NCBI GenBank assembly: GCA_009783695.1 | Contig: WRCY01000016.1 | Location: 1-38,097 of the forward strand | Length of the DNA: 38,097 nucleotides | Source of the DNA: Oscillospiraceae bacterium | GTDB taxonomy: Bacteria; Bacillota; Clostridia; Oscillospirales; Ruminococcaceae | Direction: 5' to 3' | Shown here: positions 16,139-22,402 of the stretch, piece by piece | Layout of the letters: every line of letters starts with the position of its first letter | Numbering within the stretch: position 1 is the stretch's first letter | Translations under genes and position numbers: made by a program | Notes under the pieces: generated by a model | What the model saw: the letters and a program-made list of their open reading frames with translations, nothing else | Databases searched by the model: none | What the model was told of the DNA's origin: nothing

Positions 16139-16621
16139 TTAATTCATTCCGATTAAACTTTTATCTTCGTTTCTGAGATAAAGCGAGGTTAAATCCATCA
16201 CATTCAATATGCTGACACTGTTATCCTCGTCCGGGGTGAATTCAAAGTCAAACAGGTTTATGAAGTACAGCTCGGTTTCTTCTAAGTAACGGGGTTTTGC
16301 ATACAGATCGTCTACGGTGAGGATAAAATCATTTAAATAATCCTCTCTGTCGGAAAGCAGAAAAACATAAGGAACGATAACGCCCCCTTTGGAAACAGCG
16401 CAGTTGGCTCTTATTACTTTCGCCGCCCCCGATACGTAGTACTCAATGGAGGTGAAAACATAATCGGTGGCGCTTTCGAGCTCGGGGTAGTCCCACATGC
16501 CCTGCTGAAGAGTAATGTTAGCGCGTGCGGCGAACTTTTCGGCATTGGTATAATCAGCTCCGCACGCCGCCAGCGAAAAAACAATAACGATGACTGTGAA
16601 AAGCGATATGATTTTTTTCAT
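16139..16621 (-). CDS. Putative lipoprotein, function unknown
   Basis: The 160-residue protein starts MKKIISLFTVIVIVFSLAACGADY: a short lipoprotein signal peptide with lipobox LAAC, so lipid-anchored outside the membrane. The mature part is acidic and has no motif I recognise. The ATG at 16621 is reached by a three-codon ORF (ATG at 16629) whose TGA overlaps it as ATGA. The AGAAAGGACTTAATG arrangement just upstream is the tail of a junction cassette. A strong terminator follows. The upstream gene on the same strand is D-LDH. Confidence 0.8.
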   Translation of the reverse strand: MKKIISLFTVIVIVFSLAACGADYTNAEKFAARANITLQQGMWDYPELESATDYVFTSIEYYVSGAAKVIRANCAVSKGGVIVPYVFLLSDREDYLNDFILTVDDLYAKPRYLEETELYFINLFDFEFTPDEDNSVSILNVMDLTSLYLRNEDKSLIGMN

Positions 16622-16652
16622 GTTTCCATTAAGTCCTTTCTTTATAATCGTT
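16622..16652 (-). repeat. Junction cassette copy G (3' part only)
   Basis: Only the cassette end remains, AAAGAAAGGACTTAATG, followed by ATG GAA ACA TGA. The TGA overlaps the lipoprotein ATG. The upstream frame still ends ...KERT-stop, but the SGKT part is gone, replaced by a terminator-like hairpin. Confidence 0.55.
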
Positions 16653-16658
16653 TAACTT

Positions 16659-16678
16659 AAAAAACAGCAAAGCTGTTT
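16659..16678 (-). terminator. Weak intrinsic terminator after D-LDH
   Basis: AAACAGC-TTT-GCTGTTT is followed by TTT on the minus strand, 32 bases after the dehydrogenase stop. The stem is short and U-poor, so read-through into the lipoprotein gene is likely. Confidence 0.5.
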
Positions 16679-16709
16679 CTTACATTTCAGTTTCATTTAT
16701 AAGTTTTTC

Positions 16710-17738
16710 TTAAAAACATCTGCCGCTTTTTTCATTTTTGTTGCATGGTCCGTCGCATTTATAGCATATTTCGTTTTCGAGCGGCTTGTCCTCTTTAAAA
16801 GCTTTTACATTTTCCATTGTTATGAGCGCGATTTCGCGCATCGCTTCCTCGGTAAAGAACGCCTGATGCGAGGTTAGAAGCACATTCGGTAATGTGAGCA
16901 GCCGCGAAAGCTCATCATCTTTTATTATTGTATCGGACAGGTCCTCAAAGAAATACTCGCTTTCCTCCTCGTATACGTCCAGTCCCGCGCCGCCGATAAT
17001 GTAGTTTTTTAAAGCATCGATTAACGCCGAAGTGTCAATCAGCGCGCCTCTTGAAGTATTAATGATGATTGCATGGGATTTCATTTTTTCGAGGTTTTCG
17101 CGGTTTATAATATGCCTTGTTTCCGGTGTTAAAGGGCAGTGAAGCGAAATAATATCAGAACCCGCGAAAAGCTCGTCAAGCCCGGTGTACTCTGCGTCCA
17201 AGCCCTCGGCAGGGTAGGGGTCGAAGGCGAGAACTTTCATACCGAAGCCTTTGCAAATCCCCGTGAAAACGCGCCCGATTTTACCTGTGCCGATGACGCC
17301 GGCGGTTTTCCCGGCGAGGTCTATGCCGATGAAGCCGTTGATACTGAAGTTATTGTCGCGCGTTCTTGAATAAGCGCGGTGGGTTTTACGGTTAAGCGTC
17401 AGAAGCAGAGCCATCGCGTGCTCAGCAACCGCCGCAGGTGAGTAATCGGGAACCCTCACAACATGGATTTTCCCGTACGCTGTCTTGAAATCCACGTTGT
17501 TATACCCCGCGCACCGAAGCGCGAGCAGCTTTACGCCGTTTTCGTGCAGTATGTCAAGCACCTGCCTGTCCGCGTTGTCATTGACAAATATGCAGACAAC
17601 ATCAAAATCCTTTGAAAGGCGGGCGGTTTCAGCGTTCAGCTTAAAATCAAAATATTTAATTTCTGCGCCGGATTCCCCGGCGATTTTATCAAACCATACC
17701 TTGTCGTACGGCTTTGTATCGTAGAAAGCTATTTTCAA
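16710..17738 (-). CDS. D-lactate dehydrogenase-type 2-hydroxyacid dehydrogenase
   Basis: The enzyme family reduces pyruvate or another 2-oxoacid with NADH. The 342-residue protein has GVIGTGKIGR (dinucleotide fold), INTSRGALIDT (catalytic Arg), GLDVYEEESEYFFED (Glu) and LTSHQAFFT (His), the order seen in fermentative D-LDH. The N-terminal substrate domain contains RCAGYNNVD. An extra C-terminal tail, ICYKCDGPCNKNEKSGRCF, adds four cysteines and is not standard. It starts with TTG at 17738, with GAGGA in the end of the HPr-like gene as ribosome binding site. The two genes are two bases apart and clearly coupled. The exact substrate is inferred. Confidence 0.85.
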   Translation of the reverse strand: MKIAFYDTKPYDKVWFDKIAGESGAEIKYFDFKLNAETARLSKDFDVVCIFVNDNADRQVLDILHENGVKLLALRCAGYNNVDFKTAYGKIHVVRVPDYSPAAVAEHAMALLLTLNRKTHRAYSRTRDNNFSINGFIGIDLAGKTAGVIGTGKIGRVFTGICKGFGMKVLAFDPYPAEGLDAEYTGLDELFAGSDIISLHCPLTPETRHIINRENLEKMKSHAIIINTSRGALIDTSALIDALKNYIIGGAGLDVYEEESEYFFEDLSDTIIKDDELSRLLTLPNVLLTSHQAFFTEEAMREIALITMENVKAFKEDKPLENEICYKCDGPCNKNEKSGRCF

Positions 17739-17740
17739 AA

Positions 17741-18016
17741 CTAATCCTCTAATCCTTTAAGCAAGTCTTCGGCAAGCTTCAAGTCGCGGTGAGCGGCGTC
17801 CTCTCTGTCGGAGATTACGGTGAGCTTTACCTCGTCGCCCTCCTTAAAATTACCCGAGAGAAGCCCAATCAGGCTCTTCATAGCTATCTGCCGAGATTGG
17901 TCCTTTGCTATGTAAACGCTGGAGCTTGCTCTTTTTGAAAGCGTGTCAATCATAACATTAACAAACCTGTTGTTCCAGTCGACCGCTATCTTAACTTGCT
18001 TTTCAACAGTAAACAT
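17741..18016 (-). CDS. HPr-like protein lacking the phosphorylatable histidine
   Basis: The 91-residue protein has the length and C-terminal pattern of HPr: AMKSLIGLLSGNFKEGDEVKLTV corresponds to the HPr Ser46 helix and following strand, and a helix with EDLLKG ends it. At the position of the HPr active-site segment GIHARPA it reads NNRFVNVMI, with no histidine. It therefore cannot accept phosphate from EI in the usual way. The serine equivalent to Ser46 (S48) is kept, so a Crh-like regulatory role through HPr kinase is possible but unproven. It lies two bases before the D-LDH gene. A degenerate cassette and a promoter precede it. Confidence 0.65.
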   Translation of the reverse strand: MFTVEKQVKIAVDWNNRFVNVMIDTLSKRASSSVYIAKDQSRQIAMKSLIGLLSGNFKEGDEVKLTVISDREDAAHRDLKLAEDLLKGLED

Positions 18017-18092
18017 ATTTTAATAAGTCCTTTCCGCAACGGTGAAAATGAAAAGCTTCATTTTCCTCGATTCAATATCATTTATTTTTCAA
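18017..18092 (-). repeat. Junction cassette copy H (degenerate) before the HPr-like gene
   Basis: TTG at 18092, GAATCGAGG, a hairpin and GCGGAAAGGACTTATTAAAATATG keep the cassette order. One inserted base breaks the TTG frame, and TAATG has become TATTAA. The hairpin is stronger than in other copies: GAAAATGAA pairs with TTCATTTTC over a four-base loop. Confidence 0.6.
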
Positions 18093-18125
18093 TTTAAACT
18101 TAGCGTCTTTGCGGTTATTATTACC

Positions 18126-18154
18126 AGTATAACACAAAATTCCTGCAAATGCAA
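18126..18154 (-). promoter_or_regulatory. Promoter of the HPr-like/D-LDH unit
   Basis: Minus-strand TTGCAT (18154-18149) and TATACT (18131-18126) are 17 bases apart. The promoter lies within the palindrome at 18131-18166. Confidence 0.55.
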
Positions 18155-18166
18155 GAATTTTGTGTT
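18131..18166. terminator. Palindrome after rplA: terminator and/or operator
   Basis: AACACAAAATTC (18131-18142) pairs with GAATTTTGTGTT (18155-18166), and the interior TGCA/TGCA extends the stem. It follows rplA by 20 bases, so it probably ends the ribosomal-protein transcript, though the minus-strand U-tract is interrupted. It also spans the next promoter. Confidence 0.6.
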
Positions 18167-18185
18167 TTTATAATTAAATTGTATA

Positions 18186-18878
18186 TTAAACGATATATTT
18201 AGCGGTGGTAACCTTTACACCGGGACCCATCGTTGACGTAACAGTGCAGCTCTTGATATACTGCCCTTTTGCGGCGCTGGGCTTCGCCTTTACAACTGCG
18301 CCGATGAGCATGTCAAAGTTTTCCTCCAACTTTTCCTTGCCGAACGAAACCTTGCCAATTGGGCAGTGGATTATATTGGTTTTGTCAAGTCTGTACTCGA
18401 TTTTACCGGCCTTTGCTTCGGTGACTGCTTTGGCGACGTCGGGAGTAACTGTTCCCGCCTTGGGGTTAGGCATGAGTCCTCTCGGACCGAGCACCTTACC
18501 CAGACGTCCCACAACGCCCATCATATCGGGGCTTGCGATTACAACGTCGAAATCCATCCAGCCGCCCTGAATCTTCGCGACAGTGTCGTCGTCCGCAACA
18601 AAATCACTGCCCGCTTCCTCGGCTGCTTTAATATTATCGCCTTTGGCGAAGACAAGCGTTCTTACTTTTTTGCCTGTGCCGTTGGGGAGAACGACCGCGC
18701 CTCTTACCTGTTGGTCGGCATGGCGCGAGTCAACGCCGAGCCTTATGTGCATTTCGACCGTTTCGTCAAACTTCGCTTTTGCTGTGTCGCAGACGAGCTG
18801 AAGCGCTTCGCCCGTTTCATATTGTTTGTCTCTGTTTATGAGCTTTGCGCTCTCGTTGTATTTTTTACCGTGTTTCAT
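18186..18878 (-). CDS. rplA: 50S ribosomal protein L1
   Basis: L1 forms the mobile L1 stalk of the large ribosomal subunit near the E site and, in many bacteria, represses translation of its own L11-L1 mRNA. The 230-residue protein shows the canonical [13 protein letters not shown] start, the [21 protein letters not shown] signature and the C-terminal [19 protein letters not shown] chose ATG 18878 with AAGGAGGA upstream; the longer frame to 18914 has no basis. It follows rplK by about 100 bases that hold a hairpin and a CAATTG array. rplJ and rplL do not follow; the next gene is the HPr-like one. Confidence 0.98.
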   Translation of the reverse strand: MKHGKKYNESAKLINRDKQYETGEALQLVCDTAKAKFDETVEMHIRLGVDSRHADQQVRGAVVLPNGTGKKVRTLVFAKGDNIKAAEEAGSDFVADDDTVAKIQGGWMDFDVVIASPDMMGVVGRLGKVLGPRGLMPNPKAGTVTPDVAKAVTEAKAGKIEYRLDKTNIIHCPIGKVSFGKEKLEENFDMLIGAVVKAKPSAAKGQYIKSCTVTSTMGPGVKVTTAKYIV

Positions 18879-18910
18879 TAAATTTTCCTCCTTGTGGTTG
18901 TGCGGTTCTC

Positions 18911-18936
18911 GCACTAACTCGCTTGCAGATTAGTGC
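18911..18936 (-). other. Inverted repeat in the rplK-rplA intergenic region
   Basis: GCACTAA (18911-18917) and TTAGTGC (18930-18936) form a seven-base stem with a 12-base loop, flanked by GGTT and AACC that can extend it. It lies just upstream of the rplA ribosome binding site and could influence rplA translation. I could not match it to a known L1 target. Confidence 0.4.
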
Positions 18937-18948
18937 TAACCTCCCACT

Positions 18949-18979
18949 TAATTGTGCATTGTACATTGTTAATTGTAAA
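18949..18979. repeat. CAATTG-rich repeat array, copy 2
   Basis: TTAATTGTGCATTGTACA and TTGTTAATTGTA are imperfect copies of the unit seen at 4977 and 23453. The array abuts the rplK stop codon. Confidence 0.65.
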
Positions 18980-19405
18980 TTAGTCTGCTACTTCGACACC
19001 CATCGAGCGTGCCGTACCCGCTACCATCGACATGGCGGTTTCAACACTGCCCGCGTTAAGGTCAGCCATTTTTGTTTCGGCGATTTGTTTGATTTGTTCT
19101 TTTGTGATTTTAGAAACCTTATTTCTGTTAGGTTCGCCTGAAGCTTTTTCGAGCTTGCAGGCTTTTTTAATCAGAACCGATGCGGGCGGTGTCTTCGTGA
19201 TGAACGAGAAGCTCCTGTCGGCATAGACTGTGATTACTACAGGGATTAAGAGTCCCATATCATTTTTTGTGCGCTCGTTGAAGTCCTTTGTGAACGCCAT
19301 TATGTTGACGCCGTGCTGACCCAGCGCCGGACCTACAGGGGGGGCGGGAGTCGCTTTTCCTGCAGGGATTTGCAGTTTTATATAACCTATAATCTTTTGT
19401 GCCAT
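18980..19405 (-). CDS. rplK: 50S ribosomal protein L11
   Basis: L11 binds 23S rRNA at the GTPase-associated centre. The 141-residue protein begins [20 protein letters not shown] and contains the [17 protein letters not shown] signature and the C-terminal [10 protein letters not shown], all as expected. The ATG at 19405 follows GAAAGGACTATTAAAAT, the end of a diverged junction cassette. It sits between nusG and rplA in the usual bacterial order. Confidence 0.98.
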   Translation of the reverse strand: MAQKIIGYIKLQIPAGKATPAPPVGPALGQHGVNIMAFTKDFNERTKNDMGLLIPVVITVYADRSFSFITKTPPASVLIKKACKLEKASGEPNRNKVSKITKEQIKQIAETKMADLNAGSVETAMSMVAGTARSMGVEVAD

Positions 19406-19476
19406 ATTTTAATAGTCCTTTCAAGGTTGTTATTGTTTTGAAAACTTATCTCCCCAAATGGCAGAATGGTTTTCAA
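19406..19476 (-). repeat. Junction cassette copy I (diverged) between nusG and rplK
   Basis: TTG at 19476 opens MKTILPFGEISF and continues to LERT, one codon shorter than the family at that point, then reads into rplK out of frame. GAAAGGACTATTAAAATATG is the usual cassette end with the TAATG lost. The similarity is in layout more than in sequence, so homology is uncertain. Confidence 0.4.
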
Positions 19477-19482
19477 AGTAAA

Positions 19483-20007
19483 TTAAGTCGATATTTTTTC
19501 TACGTCGGAAAGCTCTAATTTCGTCGGTGTCGGCTGTCCGAACATTGAAACCATTACCGTCACCGTGCCCGCAGCTGCGTCAAGCTCCTTGACAACGCCC
19601 TCGATTCCTTCGAACGGGTCGGACTTTATAACGACTATATCGCCCTCTTTTAAGGAGGCTTTCGCCGTCTTCTCGACTACGCCGAGGTTGTTGATTTCCT
19701 CCTCGGTAAGCGGAATAGGTTTCGAGCCGGGCCCCACGAAGCCTGTAACTCCGCGTGTATTCCGGCAGATATACCACGATTCGTCGGTCATGACCATCTT
19801 TACGTAAACATAGCTGGGGTAAAGCTTAACCTTTACGAGCTTAGGAGCGCCTTTTGAAGTGGTTTCCATGACCTCTTCGGTCGGAACCATAACCTCTTCA
19901 ATCAAGTGACCTAAGTTTCTGTTTTCCACCAGTGTTTTAATGTTGTCCGCTACCTTGTTTTCATAACCGGAATAGGTGTGAAGAATATACCATTTTGCCT
20001 CTGACAT
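19483..20007 (-). CDS. nusG: Transcription termination/antitermination protein NusG
   Basis: NusG binds RNA polymerase and affects pausing, termination and transcription-translation coupling. The 174-residue protein has the NGN domain start AKWYILHTYSGYENKV, LYPSYVYVKMVM, and NTRGVTGFVGPGSKPIPL. The KOW domain GDIVVIKSDPFEGIEGVV follows. The ATG at 20007 has AAAGGGGA upstream. It is separated from secE by about 300 bases of tandem repeat, unusually long for this operon. Confidence 0.98.
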   Translation of the reverse strand: MSEAKWYILHTYSGYENKVADNIKTLVENRNLGHLIEEVMVPTEEVMETTSKGAPKLVKVKLYPSYVYVKMVMTDESWYICRNTRGVTGFVGPGSKPIPLTEEEINNLGVVEKTAKASLKEGDIVVIKSDPFEGIEGVVKELDAAAGTVTVMVSMFGQPTPTKLELSDVEKIST

Positions 20008-20024
20008 CGGCTGTCCCCTTTTTT

Positions 20025-20280
20025 AATCGAAACTTATTACGCACGCGGTGATTATCATGTTTTTAATCGAAACTTATTATGCACGCGGTAATTGCCATGT
20101 TTCAATCGAAACTTATTATGCATGCGGTAATTATCATGTTTTTAATCGAAAACTTATTATGCATGCGACAATTGCCATGTTTTAAATCGAAACTTATTAT
20201 GCATGCGGTGATTGCCATATTTTAAATCGAAACTTATTATGCATGCGGTGATTGCCATATTTTAAATCGAAACTTAACAT
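20025..20280. repeat. Tandem array of ~40-bp units between secE and nusG
   Basis: Six full units and a partial seventh begin with AATCGAAACTTATTATGCA at 20025, 20065, 20104, 20144, 20185, 20225 and 20265, spacing 39-41 bases. Each then has TGCGGT, a variable ATTRCCAT and a T/A run. There are no unique spacers, so this is not CRISPR. The unit length is not a multiple of three, so it is not a coding repeat. It lies in the transcribed leader of nusG, and its last unit ends near the nusG ribosome binding site. Confidence 0.95.
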
Positions 20281-20313
20281 TTGCGCGGATTTAGTTTAAT
20301 GCTTTAACAGTTA

Positions 20314-20604
20314 TTAACCTGAGTACGCAAGTTCTAAAACCATCGCGAAAAGCGAATCCAGCCCGAAGATAATCGCCGCAGTTAAAACTATGGCGGTGAG
20401 CACCACGCCCGTGTTGTTGAGCACCTGCCTGGGTGTGGGCCATGTGACCTTTTTGAATTCAGCCTTAGCATCCTTAAAATACCTAACAGGGGAGCGCCTC
20501 GGGCGTTTCGCCGCGGCGGCTTTAAGGGCGTTTCTTTGGTTTTCGCGTTTTTCGCGTTCCTTTTCCTTTGATTCCCGTGCGAACTCTTTGTCAAGATTTG
20601 CCAT
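20314..20604 (-). CDS. secE: Preprotein translocase subunit SecE
   Basis: SecE clamps SecY in the protein-conducting channel. The 96-residue protein has a charged N-terminal helix, then the SecE signature RYFKDAKAEFKKVTWPTPRQVL and one C-terminal transmembrane helix (TGVVLTAIVLTAAIIFGLDSL). Its length and single helix are typical of Gram-positive SecE. The ATG at 20604 follows AAAGGAGAAAGG. The rpmG stop is 18 bases upstream. Confidence 0.96.
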   Translation of the reverse strand: MANLDKEFARESKEKEREKRENQRNALKAAAAKRPRRSPVRYFKDAKAEFKKVTWPTPRQVLNNTGVVLTAIVLTAAIIFGLDSLFAMVLELAYSG

Positions 20605-20622
20605 AAAACCTTTCTCCTTTCC

Positions 20623-20772
20623 CTATTTGGTTTCCCTGTGAGCCGTGTGTTTACGGCAAAAACGACAGTGCTTGTTCATTTCAAGCCTGTCCGGGTCGTT
20701 CTTTTTGTTCTTTTTGGTGTTGTAATTGCGCTGCTTGCACTCCTGGCAAGCGAGTGTAATTTTCACTCTCAT
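20623..20772 (-). CDS. rpmG: 50S ribosomal protein L33
   Basis: The 49-residue L33 reads [17 protein letters not shown], then [16 protein letters not shown] and [12 protein letters not shown]. It keeps the two cysteine pairs (CQEC and CRFC) of the zinc-binding L33 form. It is too short for many ORF finders. The ATG at 20772 has AGGAGGTG nine bases upstream. It is the first gene of the rpmG-secE-nusG-rplK-rplA run, the common order in Firmicutes. Confidence 0.96.
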   Translation of the reverse strand: MRVKITLACQECKQRNYNTKKNKKNDPDRLEMNKHCRFCRKHTAHRETK

Positions 20773-20795
20773 ATATCGGCACCTCCTATTTATTT

Positions 20796-20810
20796 CGCCG
20801 CCTGGCGGCG
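20796..20810 (-). other. GC-rich hairpin in the rpmG leader
   Basis: CGCCGCC and GGCGGCG around a single T form a very tight palindrome between the promoter and the rpmG ribosome binding site. There is no T-run, so it is leader structure rather than a terminator. Confidence 0.45.
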
Positions 20811-20867
20811 GAAAGCCTCCCTCAAAATTTTAGGGCACATAAAAATAACCCCTATTGAGGTATTACT

Positions 20868-20896
20868 ATTGTAACACATCAATAGAGGTTTGTCAA
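20868..20896 (-). promoter_or_regulatory. Sigma-A promoter of the rpmG-secE-nusG-rplK-rplA run
   Basis: Minus-strand TTGACA (20896-20891) and TACAAT (20873-20868) are 17 bases apart. An inverted repeat, CCTCTATTGA and TCAATAGGGG, flanks the -10 region and could be an operator. Confidence 0.75.
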
Positions 20897-20927
20897 GTGT
20901 TTTTAAAAATATTTTATAATTTATTTA

Positions 20928-21314
20928 CTAATGAGTGCCATGACACTTGCAGCCGTCAGTGCCGCAATGTCCGTGACAGTGGCAATCACCGGCTTCGGGA
21001 TGACTGTCGCATGAGTCGTCGCAGGGATTATAATCATGGTCATGGTCGTCACAATCGTCGCAGTCGCAATCATCGCAGTCATGACAATCGTCACAGTCGC
21101 AGTCGACGCAGCTGCAATCGTCGTGGTCATTATCATCGCTGTCTGCACAATCGCAGGTTTCCGGCGTTTTGTGACAATGACAGCCGGAACCGCAGCCGCA
21201 GTCTACGGCGTGAGAGTGACCGTTACCGGCATTTTCCGCAGAATTATCCTCCGAACAGGCGGTATAAGCAAACATCACAGAAAGCGCGAGCATAAGTATA
21301 AATAATTTTTTCAT
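20928..21314 (-). CDS. Cys/His/Asp-rich putative metal-binding lipoprotein
   Basis: The 128-residue protein has a lipoprotein signal, MKKLFILMLALSVMFAYTAC, with the lipidated Cys at 20. By my count the ~109 mature residues hold about 23 cysteines plus many histidines and aspartates, in runs such as CGCGSGCHCH, DCDCDDCHDCDDCD and GDCHCHGHCG. This composition predicts dense metal binding outside the membrane, like a surface metallothionein or zinc/copper scavenger. I recognise no named family. The ATG at 21314 follows GGAG by seven bases. It is the third gene after queT on the same strand with no evident promoter between, so the preQ1 leader may control it. Confidence 0.75.
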   Translation of the reverse strand: MKKLFILMLALSVMFAYTACSEDNSAENAGNGHSHAVDCGCGSGCHCHKTPETCDCADSDDNDHDDCSCVDCDCDDCHDCDDCDCDDCDDHDHDYNPCDDSCDSHPEAGDCHCHGHCGTDGCKCHGTH

Positions 21315-21369
21315 AAAAAATCTCCATATTTATTAATATTATTAAACATTTATAACATTAATAAGAAAT

Positions 21370-21639
21370 TTAATTATTCATTCTCGCTTTCATGTTTATG
21401 AGATTTATGGACAACAAATCAAATTTTATTGCAGTGAAAACTGCATAAACCATGCATACGCCTGTAAAAATGGTAAGTAAAACTGATTCTGTAATCTGTT
21501 TTGCTTGCTTCAACAAAGGACATAAATCACATGGGCTTTTAATGCAATCATGTACATTATGGAGTGCAGTAAACATCACTAACAAAAGTGTAACGATAAT
21601 AAATGAACATAAAATTGACAGTATAATTAATTCTTTCAC
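21370..21639 (-). CDS. Small two-helix membrane protein with CxxxxCxxC loop
   Basis: The 89-residue protein has two transmembrane helices (residues ~3-25 and ~52-75). The connecting loop reads HNVHDCIKSPCDLCPLLKQ, with three cysteines that could bind metal or form a disulfide outside or inside the cell. The GTG at 21639 is preferred because AAAGGAGGA lies nine bases upstream; a longer frame from 21693 overlaps the queT end. It follows queT by 34 bases and precedes the Cys-rich lipoprotein by 55. Shared cysteine content suggests the two may act together, which is inference only. Confidence 0.65.
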   Translation of the reverse strand: MKELIILSILCSFIIVTLLLVMFTALHNVHDCIKSPCDLCPLLKQAKQITESVLLTIFTGVCMVYAVFTAIKFDLLSINLINMKARMNN

Positions 21640-21673
21640 AATTATCGTCCTCCTTTGCAGATTTGCTTTGATA

Positions 21674-22174
21674 TTATGTGCTTTTAACATCACCTCTGCG
21701 AATTATACTCATAAACGCTTTATTTTTCTCTAAGACAAACTTGAAAAGCGGCGCGCCGATGACAGTAACTACTGTAAACTGACCCAAGCCGACCATCGCG
21801 ATATTGAAAAATAACGGCAGCTCATACAGAAAATGAAGCATCAGTCCGATTATTACGGCGTTTGTGAACACGGGAAGCAGGGAGGCGAGCCAGATGTTTT
21901 TCATTTTGAACATCGGGATTACCGCAAGCGCGGTCGCGAGCGTGCCTAAGGTGACATCAATCATGCCGTAAGGGCTGAAAAGATTAGCGACGAAGCAACC
22001 CAAAATCATGGGTATGCAGTACACCGGGTTGTAAAAGCAGATAAGTACGAGTATTTCCGAGATACGAAACTGGATTGCGGGGAACGACAGCGGATTAATC
22101 ACGGTAAGAACTACATAGACTGCTGTAATAATCGCGCCGAATGCGATTTGCTGCACGGTAAGTTTTTTGGACAT
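21674..22174 (-). CDS. queT: QueT-type ECF transporter S component for a queuosine precursor
   Basis: QueT is the membrane substrate-binding subunit of an energy-coupling-factor importer for queuosine precursors. The 166-residue protein starts MSKKLTVQQIAFGAII and contains VVLTVINPLSFPAIQFRISEILVL and GCFVANLFSPYGMIDVTLGTLAT, the QueT family signature, across about five or six hydrophobic helices. I chose ATG 22174 because AAGGAG lies ten bases upstream; the longer frame to 22222 runs through the riboswitch. The ECF ATPase and T subunits are not nearby, as usual for shared modules. The preQ1-I riboswitch upstream supports the substrate assignment. Confidence 0.92.
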   Translation of the reverse strand: MSKKLTVQQIAFGAIITAVYVVLTVINPLSFPAIQFRISEILVLICFYNPVYCIPMILGCFVANLFSPYGMIDVTLGTLATALAVIPMFKMKNIWLASLLPVFTNAVIIGLMLHFLYELPLFFNIAMVGLGQFTVVTVIGAPLFKFVLEKNKAFMSIIRRGDVKST

Positions 22175-22184
22175 AGTAATAATT

Positions 22185-22224
22185 CTCCTTGTTTTTTTGT
22201 AATAGTGGTTATCAAGAAACACTA
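22185..22224 (-). promoter_or_regulatory. PreQ1-I riboswitch controlling queT translation
   Basis: On the minus strand, P1 is TAGTG (22224-22220) with CACTA (22207-22203), enclosing the loop TTTCTTGATAAC. The A-rich tail TTACAAAAAAACAAGG follows. Loop bases CTTG pair with tail bases CAAG (22191-22188) to make the H-type pseudoknot. The layout parallels the Thermoanaerobacter tengcongensis preQ1 aptamer (loop ending TAAC, tail ending AAAACAAGG), including the C that pairs with preQ1. CAAG overlaps the AAGGAG ribosome binding site, so ligand binding should block queT translation. Confidence 0.88.
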
Positions 22225-22234
22225 AAATTAATTA

Positions 22235-22380
22235 CCTTTAAAATGCGTCAGCATTTTAAAGGTGCGGTGTTTGCCGCATAGCTGCATAACGGCTTAATTT
22301 GATTGCATAGTTAATGACGCGCTTACAGCGCGGACGGCAAGCTTTGCTTGTCGGTAAAGCCGTAAAAGCGGTTTTTTGAG
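22235..22380 (-). other. Cluster of five stem-loops in the long queT leader
   Basis: Between the promoter and riboswitch lie a perfect 12-base stem CCTTTAAAATGC/GCATTTTAAAGG (22235-22262), TGCGG/CCGCA (22263-22278), a GCGC/GCGC stem near 22320, CGGCAAGC-TTT-GCTTGTCG near 22334-22352, and an AAAGCCG/CGGTTTT stem near 22357-22376. Only the last has a T-run, in the plus direction. The arrangement resembles a REP-like hairpin cluster. The stems may protect or fold the leader. Confidence 0.6.
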
Positions 22381-22402
22381 TTAATAAACTATACAAGAAC
22401 CT

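Noticed and set aside
20025-20280. CRISPR array
   Set aside because: Units are contiguous direct repeats with no unique spacers, the repeats are imperfect, and no cas gene is present.
22175-22222. N-terminal extension of QueT to 22222
   Set aside because: The extra codons are the riboswitch sequence, and the AAGGAG site points to the ATG at 22174.
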